NCBI GenBank assembly: GCA_019022495.1
Contig: JAFEKR010000010.1
Span: forward strand, 1,860,001-1,924,000
Length of the DNA: 64,000 nt
Reading direction: 5' to 3'
From: Epichloe hybrida
Lineage: Eukaryota > Ascomycota > Sordariomycetes > Hypocreales > Clavicipitaceae
Part shown: in pieces, positions 37,793-49,656 of the stretch
Layout: the number at the start of each line of letters is the position of its first letter
Numbering within the stretch: position 1 is the first letter of the stretch
The notes under the pieces: generated by a model
The model's database searches: none
Seen by the model: the letters and a program-made list of their open reading frames with translations, nothing else
Told to the model about the DNA's origin: nothing
Translations under genes and position numbers: made by a program

Positions 37793-38529
37793 TGTTGCGG
37801 CTGCAGTCAGCATGGAATGGAGCCCCGCCCCCGCCCCGCGGCTCGGAAAGCAAAAGCAGATCTTTTTGTTGGAGCCCGCACTGCGCCCGTCATCATATTC
37901 GTCGCCGGATCGGATCTGCCAGGCGGATTTGTGGGGCGGGGCCAACAAGTCGGATTGTCTGCTATTTTTTTTTTGTCACCATGCCGAGATGACTGCTGAT
38001 GCGATTTTTTGCCAGGCAGGCCGAGCAGGCCGAGCTGACTTGGGCTTGGGGTAGGGGAATCGAAACGACGACGCCCGACGGGTGTACTTAAATGCCGCAA
38101 ATGCGGGCTTTTGAGTAGGGCGAGGCTCTTGATGCGATGAGAGGCAGAGGCAGAGGAGGGGGGGGATTTGGTTTCATATAGGGACAAGAGATGGGGAAAA
38201 GAGTAAGTTGGAGACGAAGCTGTCAAAAGACTTGTTTACCGTTGGTTTTGATATATATATATATCTTTTGTACAGAATTATTACCGTGGCCCACCTGGCA
38301 ATCCCCTTGCTTTGCATATACCTTGAAACAAGCAAGAAAGGGTCCATATCCTAGACAAGTGGTATACAACTTGTTTTCACACACCGAGTCGTCGAGACCG
38401 TTCATGCCAAAATTGCAGATTGATTACCCCCCCGCAGCCTATTGGGCACATGTCCCTCTCATCCGCATCCCGTGTCCGTGTCAACAGCTTTTGGAATCGT
38501 TTCATTATATATATATGTATATAAATTCT

Positions 38530-40874
38530 TCATCGAAACATGTTGAGCAACCGCTGTACTGGCCAGGCATGGGTATCCCTATATCTCTCCACCATGGTCC
38601 GGATCGCTCTTCTCTCGTAATGGTCCGTGAAAAAGTCTCCATACACTTGGATGCCGAACGCGGCGTGGACGAGAGCAGGCGGCGAGGCGGGATTGCACAA
38701 GGCGATGCCACTCTGCTCCAGGAGGAGCAGCCTTACGTCGTTTTCGACTTGTCGCCAGCTGGAGCGGGACGAAGGGTATAGCCTACGAGGGGGGGGGGAG
38801 GGGGTTTCAGCTCAAATTGCCCAGCAAAATAATCGTGCTCGAATTGTGTACCATACCTCAGCTGTGGATTCTCAGCTACCAGAACGGACTTTGCCAGGAG
38901 GCTGAACTGTATGCTCGTGACTTCAATGTTGGACCGGTACCAGACGGTTGGGAAAATTTCACCCATGGCTTTGTCGGCGGGCCTTCTGAAGAGGGGCTGG
39001 ATGTCGGCCAGGACGGTCTTTTCGAGATGTTCTTGCTGATCCATTAACCTCGCTTTAATTCCACATGTCAGTAGTTTTTCGCGTCGTGTTTCGTCATCAA
39101 CCGGTTAGGGGGTTTTTATTTATAAGGTTTATAGGTTGGTCAGTTAGATGGGTCGGTTGCTTACACCACTCTGTTACCGAGTTGCCGCCCCATTTCCATT
39201 TCGCGACCTGTACCAGGTGCATGACGCTCTTGTTGGCTGGTGAGGCAATGTGCCAGAACTCAGGTGGTAGGATCAGCTGGGGAGCTTCTAAGCGCGTGAA
39301 GGAGTGATATATTTCCTGCCGCAGAGCCATCCAGTAGCCTGCCTGCATCAAGCTTCTCCGGCCAAACACGGACTGCGAGGGCAGACTCCTCAAGACGGCA
39401 TCTATAATGGCAAGGAAGTTGACCCGTTTGCCAGCTCCAGAGTGGACGGTACTGGTTTGGCCAGATAGCTGAAGCTGGTCGTCTTCGTTGTCAATCTCCT
39501 CGAGCTGGCGGAGGATGACGGCAGTCGCCACAATGCTGTCCCGATAGTCGTCGTCTTGCACATGGTGAAACTGTCGAAGAGCGGGCATGCAATGGAGCAT
39601 ATATTCCACCGCCGAATGCTCGTCCAGATAGGGAAGGAGTTGGCCGTGGTAGAGTATCCCTTGCGGAGTCTTGTACTGGGGGAGACGGCAAAGATGGCGA
39701 GCCGCCACTGCGAAGACGGCGTTGAGCAGATGAGGATGTTCCCTGGCCCTGGCGGGCACTACCAGATGGAAGTGCCGGCTTTCGTCGCACAAATCGAACT
39801 GCAGCAGTGCTGTTAGCACGGGCGGCCCATATAGATGCATGTAACCATGATCCGGCGGGTTGGACGTTACCCAGTGGGAGATTTCCTCGGTCCAGTATCG
39901 AAGGAGACACGCTTCCTGAACATTCTCCAGCGGAAACGCTCGCTTGTCGCCGTCGGTGGAATGTGTATAGGCTGTGCTCGATGAGTTGGCATGGGGCGAG
40001 TGATCCGTGTAGCCTTGCGTGACGGGGGGGGGTGTTGTTCCGCTTTGGCTGCCGCCGTACAAGTTGTTGGACCCGACCTGGGGAAGTGATGACACGAAAG
40101 GGGACTCTTGATTGGATGACAACTCTACCGTTTGGAGCCGCGAGGCTCCATCACTTCCGAAACTGTCCGAGTGGTTGTGCATCAGACCTGGCATGAATGT
40201 CGCCGCATCAAGGGCTGATGGATCTGTGAGATCGGCATCCATTATCTGCGACTCGTCCGAGGAGGCATCTGGTGAGGGCTGGGTACGATTGCCCTCCTCC
40301 AGGAAGGAGGCACGCCTGTTCCCATTCTCCCCCGCAGACGCAATCATGGTCGACCAAGACGGCGAAGCACTCTGATCGGGGCTCATGGGCTCGCGAGCAG
40401 CGGTGCCACCACGGGCATGATATCGAACTGAACTTGGTCATGAGCTTGCCGGGCACGCGAGCCATGTTGGAGGAATCGCACTTACAGTGACGGGCCTCAC
40501 TGTTGACCCATTTCTGGTCTCGTGAGAAGCTCGCAACAGAGCCGTGCTTGAAGACCGTCTTCTTCACAGGCCGCGTGCACGGAAGCGCCTTGATCTGGCA
40601 TCGCCGACATTTCGGCCGCTCTTCGTCACCTAGGGCTCCGCGTGAGCTGCACGTCTGTGACGAGGACACGCAAGAAAAGAAGGGAAAGAAGAGGAGAGAG
40701 AGACATGGTTGCGTTGCTTACATTTGACATGTTTTTCTGCTTCAACGTCAGCATGCTGTGTTGTGCTGTGCTGTGGGGGCCACGGGCCAGTCGGAGTGCA
40801 GCCAGAGAGGTTGATGATGATTTCGCTTCCGACTTACCTTTGCATTGGGTGCAGGGATGCTTGACGGCCGGCAT
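38530..40874 (-). CDS. Zn2Cys6 transcription factor with Fungal_trans_2-type domain
   Basis: I assemble seven exons: 40874-40838, 40736-40722, 40629-40486, 40427-39871, 39798-39165, 39052-38857 and 38782-38530. They give 611 residues and all phases agree. The zinc cluster is canonical only with the 15-nt second exon: Cys8, 11, 18, 25, 28 and 35 (CTQCKEKHVKC, then DEERPKCRRC, then QIKALPC). An acidic, Ser-rich linker follows, then the activator-type domain (EACLLRYWTEEISHWFDLCD, LLNAVFAVAARHL, FGRRSLMQAGYWMALRQEIY, LPPEFWHIASPANKSVMHLVQVAKW), and a C-terminal part with FPTVWY and DVRLLLLEQSGIALCN. This order is usual in nuclear fungal regulators; the targets are unknown. Introns are 58-112 bp, and the 72-bp one at 39799-39870 has no in-frame stop. 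The ATG lies in AGGAAATGC. GH76 and the secreted-protein gene are neighbours, but co-regulation is not shown. Confidence 0.88.
40722..40736 (-). other. 15-nt micro-exon of the zinc-cluster regulator
   Basis: It is bordered by GAAGCAG upstream and GTAAGC downstream on the minus strand. It supplies residues 13-17 and the first base of Cys18. Without it, exon 1 joins exon 3 in frame (Lys-Gly-Asp) and the third zinc ligand is lost. Confidence 0.75.
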
Positions 40875-42526
40875 TTCCTGCTTGAGCGAAGCTTGAGCGA
40901 ACGTCTTTTCTGAATGGAATGAGAAAGCTGCGAGCGCCGAGGACACACAACTGGGGCGTGGGACCGGTGGAAATAATAGATGATTGAGGAAAGAGACGGC
41001 GATGGACCCAACAATCGGGCAACGACAAAAAAGGTGACCCCCAAATAAAGGTGGTGCGAAAGCTGGGCGACGGTGGGTGTGGTGGGTGGTGGGTGGTGGG
41101 TGAAGCGAAGAAATCGTCTGTCAGCCTCGTGATTGATTGGCACTTGAAGACGGAAGGTGGGACTCGCTGAGTCCTTGCTGAGTCGTTGGTATGCGGCCCG
41201 GTTGTGGTCTGTGTACGGAGCATGTGTTTATACAATAATCGTCAACTCGTGCGGGAATAGATGCATGTTTCGCCGGCGATGGATGGAAGAGATGTGAATT
41301 CTGCAAATGGCGAGCGAATTGGGACCTGGATTTCCCGACGACCCCTGGACAACCAACCAACCAACCAACCAACCAACCAACGGCCAAAACCGAAACTCAA
41401 CTTGGCCAAACGTTTCAACCGTCTCAACCGTCTCAACCGTCTCGACCGTCTCCTCGGGGCGCATCCATCACGTACTCGGCAGACGCATGGCCACTCGGTC
41501 CCTTTCTCAACCGGGGACCGCTCTAGCTTCTTCCGTGGGCTGGAACGTGGGTGGCTTGTTCATCAAACCTTGGGCAAAGTCGATGGTGAACGAGCATCAA
41601 CTCATTGCCTGGGCTTCAGCGACCAAAAAGAAAAGGAAGAAAAAAATCAAGATCGGACTCTGCTTCACCAGCCGCGTCCCCGAACGTGGAACATTTATTT
41701 GATTTGTCGACAACGATTCCATCAACTTACTCCATACTGCCGCCAATCGCAAAATGATGCGGGGTGCAGGGACCGCCAAGTGCCACTTCCTCTCAGGGTG
41801 TCACCAAACGATGACGATGTTGCGCACGGGGCATCTCTCGGAGACATGGCGTCCCGCTCCGTCTTCAAACAAGACGCAAACAAACAGAATTAATGGCGGG
41901 GGTGGGGGGAGGAATCGGGGATATTTCAACGAACCAAGGGGTTACAACATCGAAAGAGCGTTGTTGGAAGAGGGCGACACCAGCTGACAGACAAGGTGGA
42001 AACAAGCCATCCAGGGCCAGGGGAGGGCAGTTCAGTTTCAGCCCTTTCTTCCCCTGTTTGTTAGCGCTCGCTCCTTGGCATGAGCCAGTGCCAATGGAGA
42101 GAGAGCTGCGAACTTCACATCGCAGTCCAGATCCCATCAGCAAGGATTCCTTCTCGTTTCGCTTGCAGAAGATTGTCACTTGCATTGTGGCGTTCACGGC
42201 CACGCCGAGATACCGACACACGTCACATACCGTGCTTTGTCGCCATTACATGCCGGTGATGCGTACTACATCAAGACCATGAGGGTAAAGGATTCGAAGC
42301 AAAGGACAAGCGTACCATGTTGTTGTTGCTGAGAAGAGGCAATTATAATGAAAAAAAGGCCCAGGTCAATCTTGAATGGGCATCGCCGGCAAATTAGTCC
42401 GATGCTCTTCTATGCAAACTGTAGTTAAAGAAAAGAAAAAAAGAAAAATCATGCTTCCCATCCCATCCCATCCTATCCCTTTCCAGTTTTGTACAAGCTG
42501 TATAAATTTCTGTGAGGCACATCTCA
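40875..42526. other. Intergenic: promoter of the regulator and 3' side of RCC1
   Basis: No gene is supported. There is a GGTGGGTG-type repeat near 41073-41102, (AACC)n at about 41350-41380, and a 9-bp unit CTCAACCGT repeated near 41415-41452. The plus-strand frame at 41261-41893 is a chance frame across these repeats. Confidence 0.6.
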
Positions 42527-44371
42527 TCACTCCGCCTCGGGTACATCAGCTGTGCTCATGACAACGGAGAATTGACCTCCGGCCGCAGCGCCAATGAGTT
42601 TTCTGCCCTTGATGTCCTTGCCCCTCATACGCTGGACCGTGTGCACGTCGTCCTCGTTGCCCAGTCCCAGCTGACCAACTGATCCAAACCCAGTGGCAAA
42701 GCCGACACCTTCCTTGTTGATGAAAATGGTATGGTCTGTTCCACAAGCGACTGTTTCCACGTCGCCAACTTCGGGCACCGCAATCGGGCGCAGGCAAATA
42801 CGCGGCTTGTTGTACTCGTCATGTCGCACAAGCGTGTCGTCCTCGAGTTGCGTCTTGGAAAGCTCGATTCCGAGTTGGCCACCATCTAATCGACCCCAAA
42901 CAAAACATTTTCCATCAGAAGTGACCGCCGAAGAATGGTGACCGCCGCCGTCCAGCATTGTAACACCCTTGCCACAGAGATCAGGGATCTTCATTGGGTA
43001 CGGGAGAATAGCTTCATCACCGCCGGCTTCCTTGGCATATCCAGCTTCACCAAAGCTGTTGAGTCCCCATGCCCAAACATTGTCTTTGCGGTCGATGGCA
43101 AAGGAGTGATATTCGCCAGAAGCAATGTACTTGATGGGACGGGTGCAAACTCGGACCTGGCGGGGGAGAAGTGTCTCGGACTGATAACGCCCAAATGGTT
43201 GGCGGCCAAGCTGATTTTGCTCGTACGATCCCCAGCCCCAAACTTGGCCAGATTTGTCCAGTGCCAGAACGTGGTTAGCTCCGCAAGCAATCTGAATGAT
43301 ATTATCCAATTCGGGAATCAAGATGGGCTCCGTCTGAATTTGGACTACGCCGCCGTTCTTGTCGTAGCAGAAACGGCGGTGTCCTTTGGCGTTCTAAATG
43401 ATTGTTGTTAGTTGCATATCATGGACAGGCGCACACACTCTTGCTGCTGCTGCTGCTGCGACTCACTCGGAAGGCTCCCCATCCATAAACGTTTCCACTC
43501 GCGGTCAGCACAAAGCTACAGCTGTCACCAGCAGCTACCTGTGTGAAGACTGTTCCTTTGGCAAAATGCTCGGAAGGGACCTCTGTTGGCGAGCATTCAC
43601 GAGGATTTAATTCGCCGTCTTCATCTTCGCTGTCAGACGCTTCGTCGTCCATGTCCTTCAAGGCACCTTCCCACGTTGTATCTCTCCCCAACGCGCCTTC
43701 ATCGTTGACACCCCAAGTTAAAATCTTATTGTCGGCAGTGAGAGCGATGGTGTGCATACCACCACAAGCAAGCTGTACAACATGGTGTGCAGATTCTTGG
43801 TTGGGATCGAGCGTTGGGATCAATTTGGGAACCAGGGCGGCGGTGCGCTTGGGACCGAGACCAAGCTCACCACACTCGCCACTGCCAAAGGAGAAGACGG
43901 CCATTGGCTCGGTGGGCGTCTTGTTCAAGATGACAGGCTCCTCGACGGTCTTTTCCTCCTTCTTGGTAGACTTCTTGGTAGACTTCTTGGGGGCGGCTTT
44001 CAGTTTTGGTTTCTCGGCAGGAGCTTCGGTCTTGGTGGTCTTCTTGCGACGGGCGTCGGCGGCATCCTCCTCCTCATCATCGGCGGCGGCGCGCTTTCGC
44101 TTCGTCGTTGCTGGCCTTGTGCCATTACGCGTTTTCCCATTGATTTCTTGAACGCAACGTTAGAATGTATGGTTCGGCGTTGAGATAGGCCGCCTAGAGC
44201 TGGTTGAGCTCGAGATGCCAGGTCGCGTCTTAAACGTGTCCGTTACTGACCAGATGATTTCTTAGCAGCAACAGGTGCGCTTTTGACAGGCATTTTCTTG
44301 GTGGCCTTGACAGCAGCTGTGCCAGTTGGCTTAGCCTTCTGTCTTGTGCTGGTGAGCTTTTTCGACGCCAT
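42527..44371 (-). CDS. RCC1: RCC1-type guanine nucleotide exchange factor for Ran
   Basis: Three exons (44371-44251, 44146-43467, 43393-42527) give 555 residues. Introns are 104 and 73 bp, both with TAAC branch points. After a basic, Lys/Ala-rich N-terminal tail of about 115 residues (KRKRAAADDEEED, KKSTKKSTKKEEK), seven-bladed propeller repeats follow with family signatures: VFSFGSGECGELGLG, LACGGMHTIALT, LTWGVNDEGALGRDT, VAAGDSCSFVLT, WGAFRNAKGHRRF, IACGANHVLALD, WGWGSYEQNQLGR and GFATGFGSVGQLGLGN. RCC1 (Pim1/Srm1 in yeasts) sits on chromatin and loads Ran with GTP, supporting nucleocytoplasmic transport and spindle assembly; the basic tail suits chromatin binding. It is presumably an essential single-copy gene. 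It starts 853 bp from the oppositely oriented succinyl-CoA ligase beta gene. Confidence 0.95.
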
Positions 44372-45224
44372 GGTTGATGACTTCTAGTATTAGGTTTGGC
44401 AAGAAAAAAAAAAAAAAACAAGTAAGTGTTGGTGACAGAGGTCGATTTTTTTGGGGGGCTTACTCATTGGAGCACCAGCCTTGTTTCAAACAAAGCATTT
44501 GTCGAGGTGGCTTTGGTGGCCAGAGGGCGTGACAGGGGGGTAGGCCCGTGGTGGGGCAGGCCTGGATTGGGCCTTCTGTTTTGCACCTTCAATCATTCAT
44601 TCATCCATCCATCATCAGTGCATTCGAGCAATGTCTGGTTCATCTGGCCGGCAACATCCCGTTTGCCCTGGTCTTTTGCGCAGCTTATTTTCACCTTGAT
44701 TATCCTAGGGCTATTGAATGATAATAGAACGACTAGTGCTGGGCGCCGATTCACTGCCGACATATTCACCCAGATTCACTGGACAAAGACCCCACGATAA
44801 ATACACAAAGGGAAAACGGAATGTTTGACTGATCGCGCATCGAATACCAGAGCAACCAGAGCACCAGAGCACGGCCCAGGAGTCGGCGAGACGGGTCTCG
44901 GTTACAAGACGCGCAGCTCATGCTGGTCCCTCTAACGAATCCCCGGACTGAAGTAAAGTTAGTGCAAGGCCAGTTGATTCCCCGCCCCTGATAAGTAGCC
45001 GAGAATCTCCAGTCTCCGCCCGCGACTTGTCAATGAAGGGCCATCATGACTCATGGAGCTTCATTACTGAGTTTCCTTTCAAGGTAGCAAGCAAATTTCG
45101 CATCCAGAGAAGCCGAGAATTAGCACAAGATTTCGTTCAGATATCACTGGGCTGGCTCGCCTTGCATTCTAAGCTTGGGCCATCTGCCCTTCACTACGAC
45201 AAGGTTCATGAGTCGGTGACCACA
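44372..45224. promoter_or_regulatory. Shared divergent promoter region of RCC1 and the succinyl-CoA ligase beta gene
   Basis: 853 bp separate the two start codons, which point away from each other. It contains a poly-A run next to the RCC1 leader (about 44403-44418), CATTCATTCATCCATCCATC near 44594-44613, and an ACCAGAGCA direct repeat near 44851-44870. No TATA box is clearly placed. Confidence 0.6.
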
Positions 45225-46792
45225 ATGGCTTCGAGGCTATCGCAGCGGCTTTGGAAGGCTAATTCAAAGGTGTCTGCTCAAAAGCCCTGCTTTGTTGGAG
45301 AAACATTCGCCGCTGACCTGCCTCCTATAGCTTGCAAGGAAGGAACAGACGCGGCAATTGAGTTTACATGAATATCAGGCCCAAAATTTGTTAAGGGATG
45401 TACGTCGAGTTTCGTGGTGTCTAGAAATGACGGATTCACACTGACTGACGGACGATTTAGCATGGCGTTCCAGTGCCTCGTGGTCGAGTCGTGGGGACGG
45501 CGAGCGAGGCTCGAAAGGCTGCTGAAGAGCTAGGTGAGCCCTTTTTGCGCAAGCATTCCTTCCATCATGTCATTCATTCTCGCTATTCACAGACTCGTCT
45601 CAGGTGTCCCGTGCATGATCAAGGCTCAGGTGCTGGGTGGCGGCAGAGCGGGAGGTAAATTTGGGAGTGGCCTCGAGAGCGGCATCCAGGCAACATCTAC
45701 GCCGTCCGGAGCCGGAGAAGTGGCAGGCAAGATGCTCAACCAAAGACTGAAGACCAAGCACAGCAGCTCTGAGGGATCTGTTGTCGAGAAGCTTCTTGTC
45801 ACAGAGTTTGCAAGCTGCGATTCAGAATGGTACCTGGCCATGACGATTGACCGTGAAATTTATCGACCAGCAATCATCATATCCAAGAAGGGGGGTGTCG
45901 ATCTCGACATCCTGGTCCAGGAATATCCCGAGACGCTCTTGACATTCGCTTTCGGCGTCAGCGAAGGAATTACAGATGCCTTGATTCACGATATTGAACA
46001 ACGTTTCGGTACAAGCGGGCAAGAAACTGGTCACCTGAGGCAAGTTCTTACCCAACTGCACAAGATCTTCGTCGAGCGCGAAGCGACCCATCTAGAAATC
46101 AATCCCTTGGGTCGTTCAGCGCAAGGCAGCTTCACGAGTCTAAATGCCTCCTTCACATTTGACAAGACCGCCGAAAGACGGCAAGCAGACCTGTTCGCGC
46201 TGCGTGACAAAGCACAAGAGGTGCAGGATGAAGTGGACGCCGAGAAGCATGGCCTCGTGTACGTGAGGATGGATGGAAACATCGGCAACGTTGTGAACGG
46301 GGCTGGCTTGGCCATGGCAACCAACGATGCAATCGGCTTTCATGGTGGCGCAAGTGCCAATTTTCTCGACGCTGGTGGCAAAGCCACAAAGGCCACGATG
46401 ATACAAGCGTTTCGCATCATTACGCGAGACAAAAGGGTAAGGGCCATCTTGGTCAACATTTATGGCGGTATGTGTACTGAGATATTGAAACCACTCACAA
46501 GGGCGTGAACTAACAAGACGCAGGTCTGACGAGATGCGACATGATTGCAGAATCCATCATCGGTGCAACTGCTGAATTGGGCATCTCTGTGCCCATGGTG
46601 GTGAGATTACAAGGCACAAATTCTGAGCAGGGATTGAAGATGGTAAGCACCGAAAAAGTCTTGACCTTTATTCTTTACTCTTGCCTTTATTCACGCGCGA
46701 TGCACTAGCTCAAGGAAGCCAATCTTGGATTTTTTGTCGAGTCGGGGTTTGGCGATGCTGCGAAGCGGGTGGTTGAACTTGTTCAGACGTGA
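45225..46792 (+). CDS. Succinyl-CoA ligase beta-subunit-like protein, mitochondrial, divergent
   Basis: Six exons (45225-45269, 45331-45399, 45461-45533, 45604-46467, 46524-46642, 46709-46792) give 417 residues with all phases consistent; introns are 56-70 bp. The N terminus ([19 protein letters not shown]) is a basic, mitochondrial-type presequence, followed by the ATP-grasp entry [14 protein letters not shown]. Other family blocks are [78 protein letters not shown] and [12 protein letters not shown]. The enzyme couples succinyl-CoA to nucleotide phosphorylation in the TCA cycle as an alpha-beta complex. This copy departs from the conserved text in several places (IYGGLTRCD for the usual IFGGIMRCD; a rewritten middle), so it is probably a paralog, not the housekeeping subunit. 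An alternative acceptor at 45348 would remove six residues. A retrotransposon begins 21 bp after the stop. Confidence 0.9.
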
Positions 46793-46813
46793 AACTTGGG
46801 TAGTAGGTAGTAG

Positions 46814-47044
46814 TGTCAGGGTAGGGGTGTAAATAGATGATAGAAAGCGTTCGATTTGGTTAATCAGAGGTGCAGACAGCACCTAACTTTTGTACCTAAA
46901 AGGTACACAGTGCGCTATAGTAATAACTAGTCTATGGAGGTACTTCTAATATATTATATTTACTAATATCTAACCTTATGTTTTATCCCTATTAATACAC
47001 GCTACCCTTATATAACCTATGCTTTAAGGGAGCTCTCCTTAATA
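46814..47044 (-). repeat. Left LTR of copia family A copy 2 (3' LTR in coding sense)
   Basis: It begins TGTCAGGGTAGGGGTG and ends CTCCTTAATA, a RIP-altered CTCCCTGACA. The outer 5' part is intact in sequence while the inner end is mutated. It may now supply the 3' end of the neighbouring succinyl-CoA ligase transcript. Confidence 0.93.
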
Positions 47045-47661
47045 TACCCCCCTTAGCTAAGATATTTATTAAAGCTAAAGATTATAAGCATAGGAAAAGA
47101 TTATAATAATTTTCTAGTGTTATAATTAAGTAGGAATTTCCTATAAGCTAATCTAGTAATAGAATTCCTTATATATCTGCCCTAATAAAGGCTTTATAAA
47201 GCTATTAGTAAGTATCTTAGAGGTCTTTAACTAATTTACCTTAATATTACCTAGGGTATATTACTCTTAAATCTATATTTAATTTATATTAAGATGCTTT
47301 AGACTAGTTTAAAGCCTTCTTTCCTTATATTCTATAATATAAATTATTTACTTATTATTATACTAGATAATTAATAGAGAAAGGACTTATATACTAATAT
47401 TATAAAGTAGTTTACCTAGAGATATATGCTCTTTTACTCTATAATTTAATATAAAGAGCTTTGCTTCTATGCTTAAGGTTATTATATAATACTACCTCCT
47501 AGACTTCTAATTAATTATAGCTTTATATATAATAAAGACATAGCCTTATATTAATTTCTAAGTATTAGGGTTATTACTAAGAGAGGCATTAGTGCTAGAG
47601 AAAAGCATATTAAAGCTATTTGCTCCTAAGTATTAAATACATAGCTTTCTTGTGTTCTAAG

Positions 47662-49656
47662 CAGAGTATTGTTTGTAGTGTAGTTAGTGTAGTTTTTAGG
47701 AAAAACTTGTATTTGTAATGTAGTTTTTTTTTTCTTGTAGTTAATGTATTGTAGTTTTTTTTTTTTGTAGTTAGTGTATTGTAGTTTTTTTTTTTATATA
47801 GTGTAGTGTATTGTAGTTTTTTTTTACTTATAGTGTAGTGTTAGTAAAAAAAAGTGGGCCTTTTTATTATATAATGTTATTATAAGGATTAAAAGAAAGC
47901 TAGTTATATAGAAGCTTTTATTATTACCTATTTTACTTAATTAGTTATAGAATTTATAATATTTACCTTTTTTAAGAATTTTACTATAACTAGGGTTATT
48001 TATAATATTATACCTTTTTAATAATACTATTATACTTATTACTTTATTTTACTAATATAACTTTAAGAAAAACTAAATTATTCTTTTATTTACTATTACT
48101 ACTAATTATTTACTATTTCTATAATTTATTATTATTATTTTAATTAAAAATACCCTAAACTAAATATAATATAATTAGTTAATAAATCTAAATAAATAAT
48201 AAGAAGTTAATAAAGTATATACTTAGTATTAATATATTATTAGTTATATAATAAGAACTTTAAAAAAGCTTAAACTATTTATTTACTATTTAAACTAATT
48301 AAATATTACTTTAAGCTTTATAATTCTAAAGCTTTAAGAAGTTATATATAGTAACTTTATATATCTTATTATAATAATATATAAAGAAAGAATATAATAG
48401 ACTAATATTTATAATTTATTAATAGATAACTAATAGTATTATTTTAATTACCCTATATAGCTTAAATAAGCTATAAAAATAAGTTTAACTTATTTTTAAA
48501 AATAATACTAGGACTTAGTTTTATATAATATACTATACTTATTATAAAAGCTTTAATAACTTTTATAACCTTAATTACTATTATTACTATAATTACTATA
48601 ATTACTATAATTACTATAATTACTATAATTACTATAATTACTATAATTACTATAATTACTATTATTTCACTTTTATTATTATTTTAAAAAAACATAAAAG
48701 AGAAAACATTTTTATAATATTAATATTTTTAAAAACCTTAGAATACTAAGTTATTAAAAACTATAGCTTTTACCATAGTAATTTACTTATAATTACTAGT
48801 ATTTATATTTAAGTTATTTATTTATTATTTATTTATTATTAAACTTTAACACTAATAATATTATAAGTAATCTTAGTAATCTTAGTAATCTTAGTAATCT
48901 TAGTAATCTTAGTAATCTTAGTAATATTAGTAATATTAGTAAGTAAGTTATTATAAGCTATTATAAGCTATTATAAGCTATTATAAGCTATTATAAGCTA
49001 TTATAAGCTATTATAAGCTATTATAAGCTATTATAAGCTATTATAAGCTATTATAAGCTATTATAAGCTATTATAAGCTATTATAAGCTATTATAAGCTA
49101 TTATAAGCTATTATAAGCTATAATAAGATATAATAAGCTACTTATATTAAGTTTACTAGTAGTTCTTTTTATAGTTTTTTTAAAATAAGTAATAATAATA
49201 ATTTATAGAAATATAAAATAATTTATAGAAATAGTAAATAATATAATAAGAAGGTTTTTCTTTAAGTTATATTAGGGAAATAAAGTATTAAGTTAAATAG
49301 TATTATTAAAAAAGTATAATATTATATATAACCTTACTTAGTTATAATAAAATTATAAAAATAATATAATATTATAAATTCTATAACTAATTTAATAAAA
49401 TAGGTAATAATAAAAGCTTTTATATAACTAGCTTTCTTTTAACCTTATAAATACTAATAACTAATAAGAAGTCTAATACTACATTTGTAGTGTTTGTAGT
49501 TAGTGTAGTTTAGGGAAAAAAATTTGTAGTGTAATGTATTGTAGTTTTTTTTTCCTTGTAGTTAGTGTAGTTTGTAGTGTAATGTAGTTTGTAGTGTAGT
49601 TACTACACTACACTACAAATACTACACTACACTACACGTTTTAGTGCAATACTCTA
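47662..49656. mobile_element. Large fold-back, hAT-like DNA transposon, copy B (RIP-degraded)
   Basis: It starts CAGAGTATTG and ends CAATACTCTA, the last base a G-to-A change. It is flanked by the exact 8-bp duplication GTTCTAAG (47654-47661 and 49657-49664), with the empty site visible near 613-620 in family A copy 1. The 1995-bp interior is homologous to 2729-4801 and has the same inverted arms. The insertion site differs from copy A, so the two arrived independently. Confidence 0.85.
48951..49120. repeat. 10-bp tandem repeat (TTATAAGCTA)17
   Basis: There are seventeen identical units. The homologous site in copy A (4051-4080) has three. The units are homogeneous despite the RIP history of the surrounding element. 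Confidence 0.95.

Larger units (their letters stand above)
35869..38529. other. Intergenic region with repeat remnants
   Basis: There is no gene I can support. Two copies of the short dispersed repeat lie at 36416-36509 and 37710-37792. Bases 37361-37709 look like a degenerate insertion: they contain GTGTTCGAATACC near 37558, which resembles a tRNA B-box, and a purine-rich tract AGACCTAGGGGGTAG immediately before the third repeat copy. (TA)n-type runs lie near 38252-38268 and 38506-38524, the latter just beyond the regulator's stop codon. Confidence 0.55.

Noticed and set aside
40875..40946. Longer N terminus for the zinc-cluster regulator
   Set aside because: The upstream in-frame codon is GTG, not ATG; the first ATG is at 40874 directly before the zinc cluster.
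46468..46508. Reading the beta-like gene as ending at 46508
   Set aside because: A GTATGT donor at 46468 and a TAAC branch plus CAG acceptor at 46523 restore the conserved [11 protein letters not shown] block, so this is an intron and not the C terminus.
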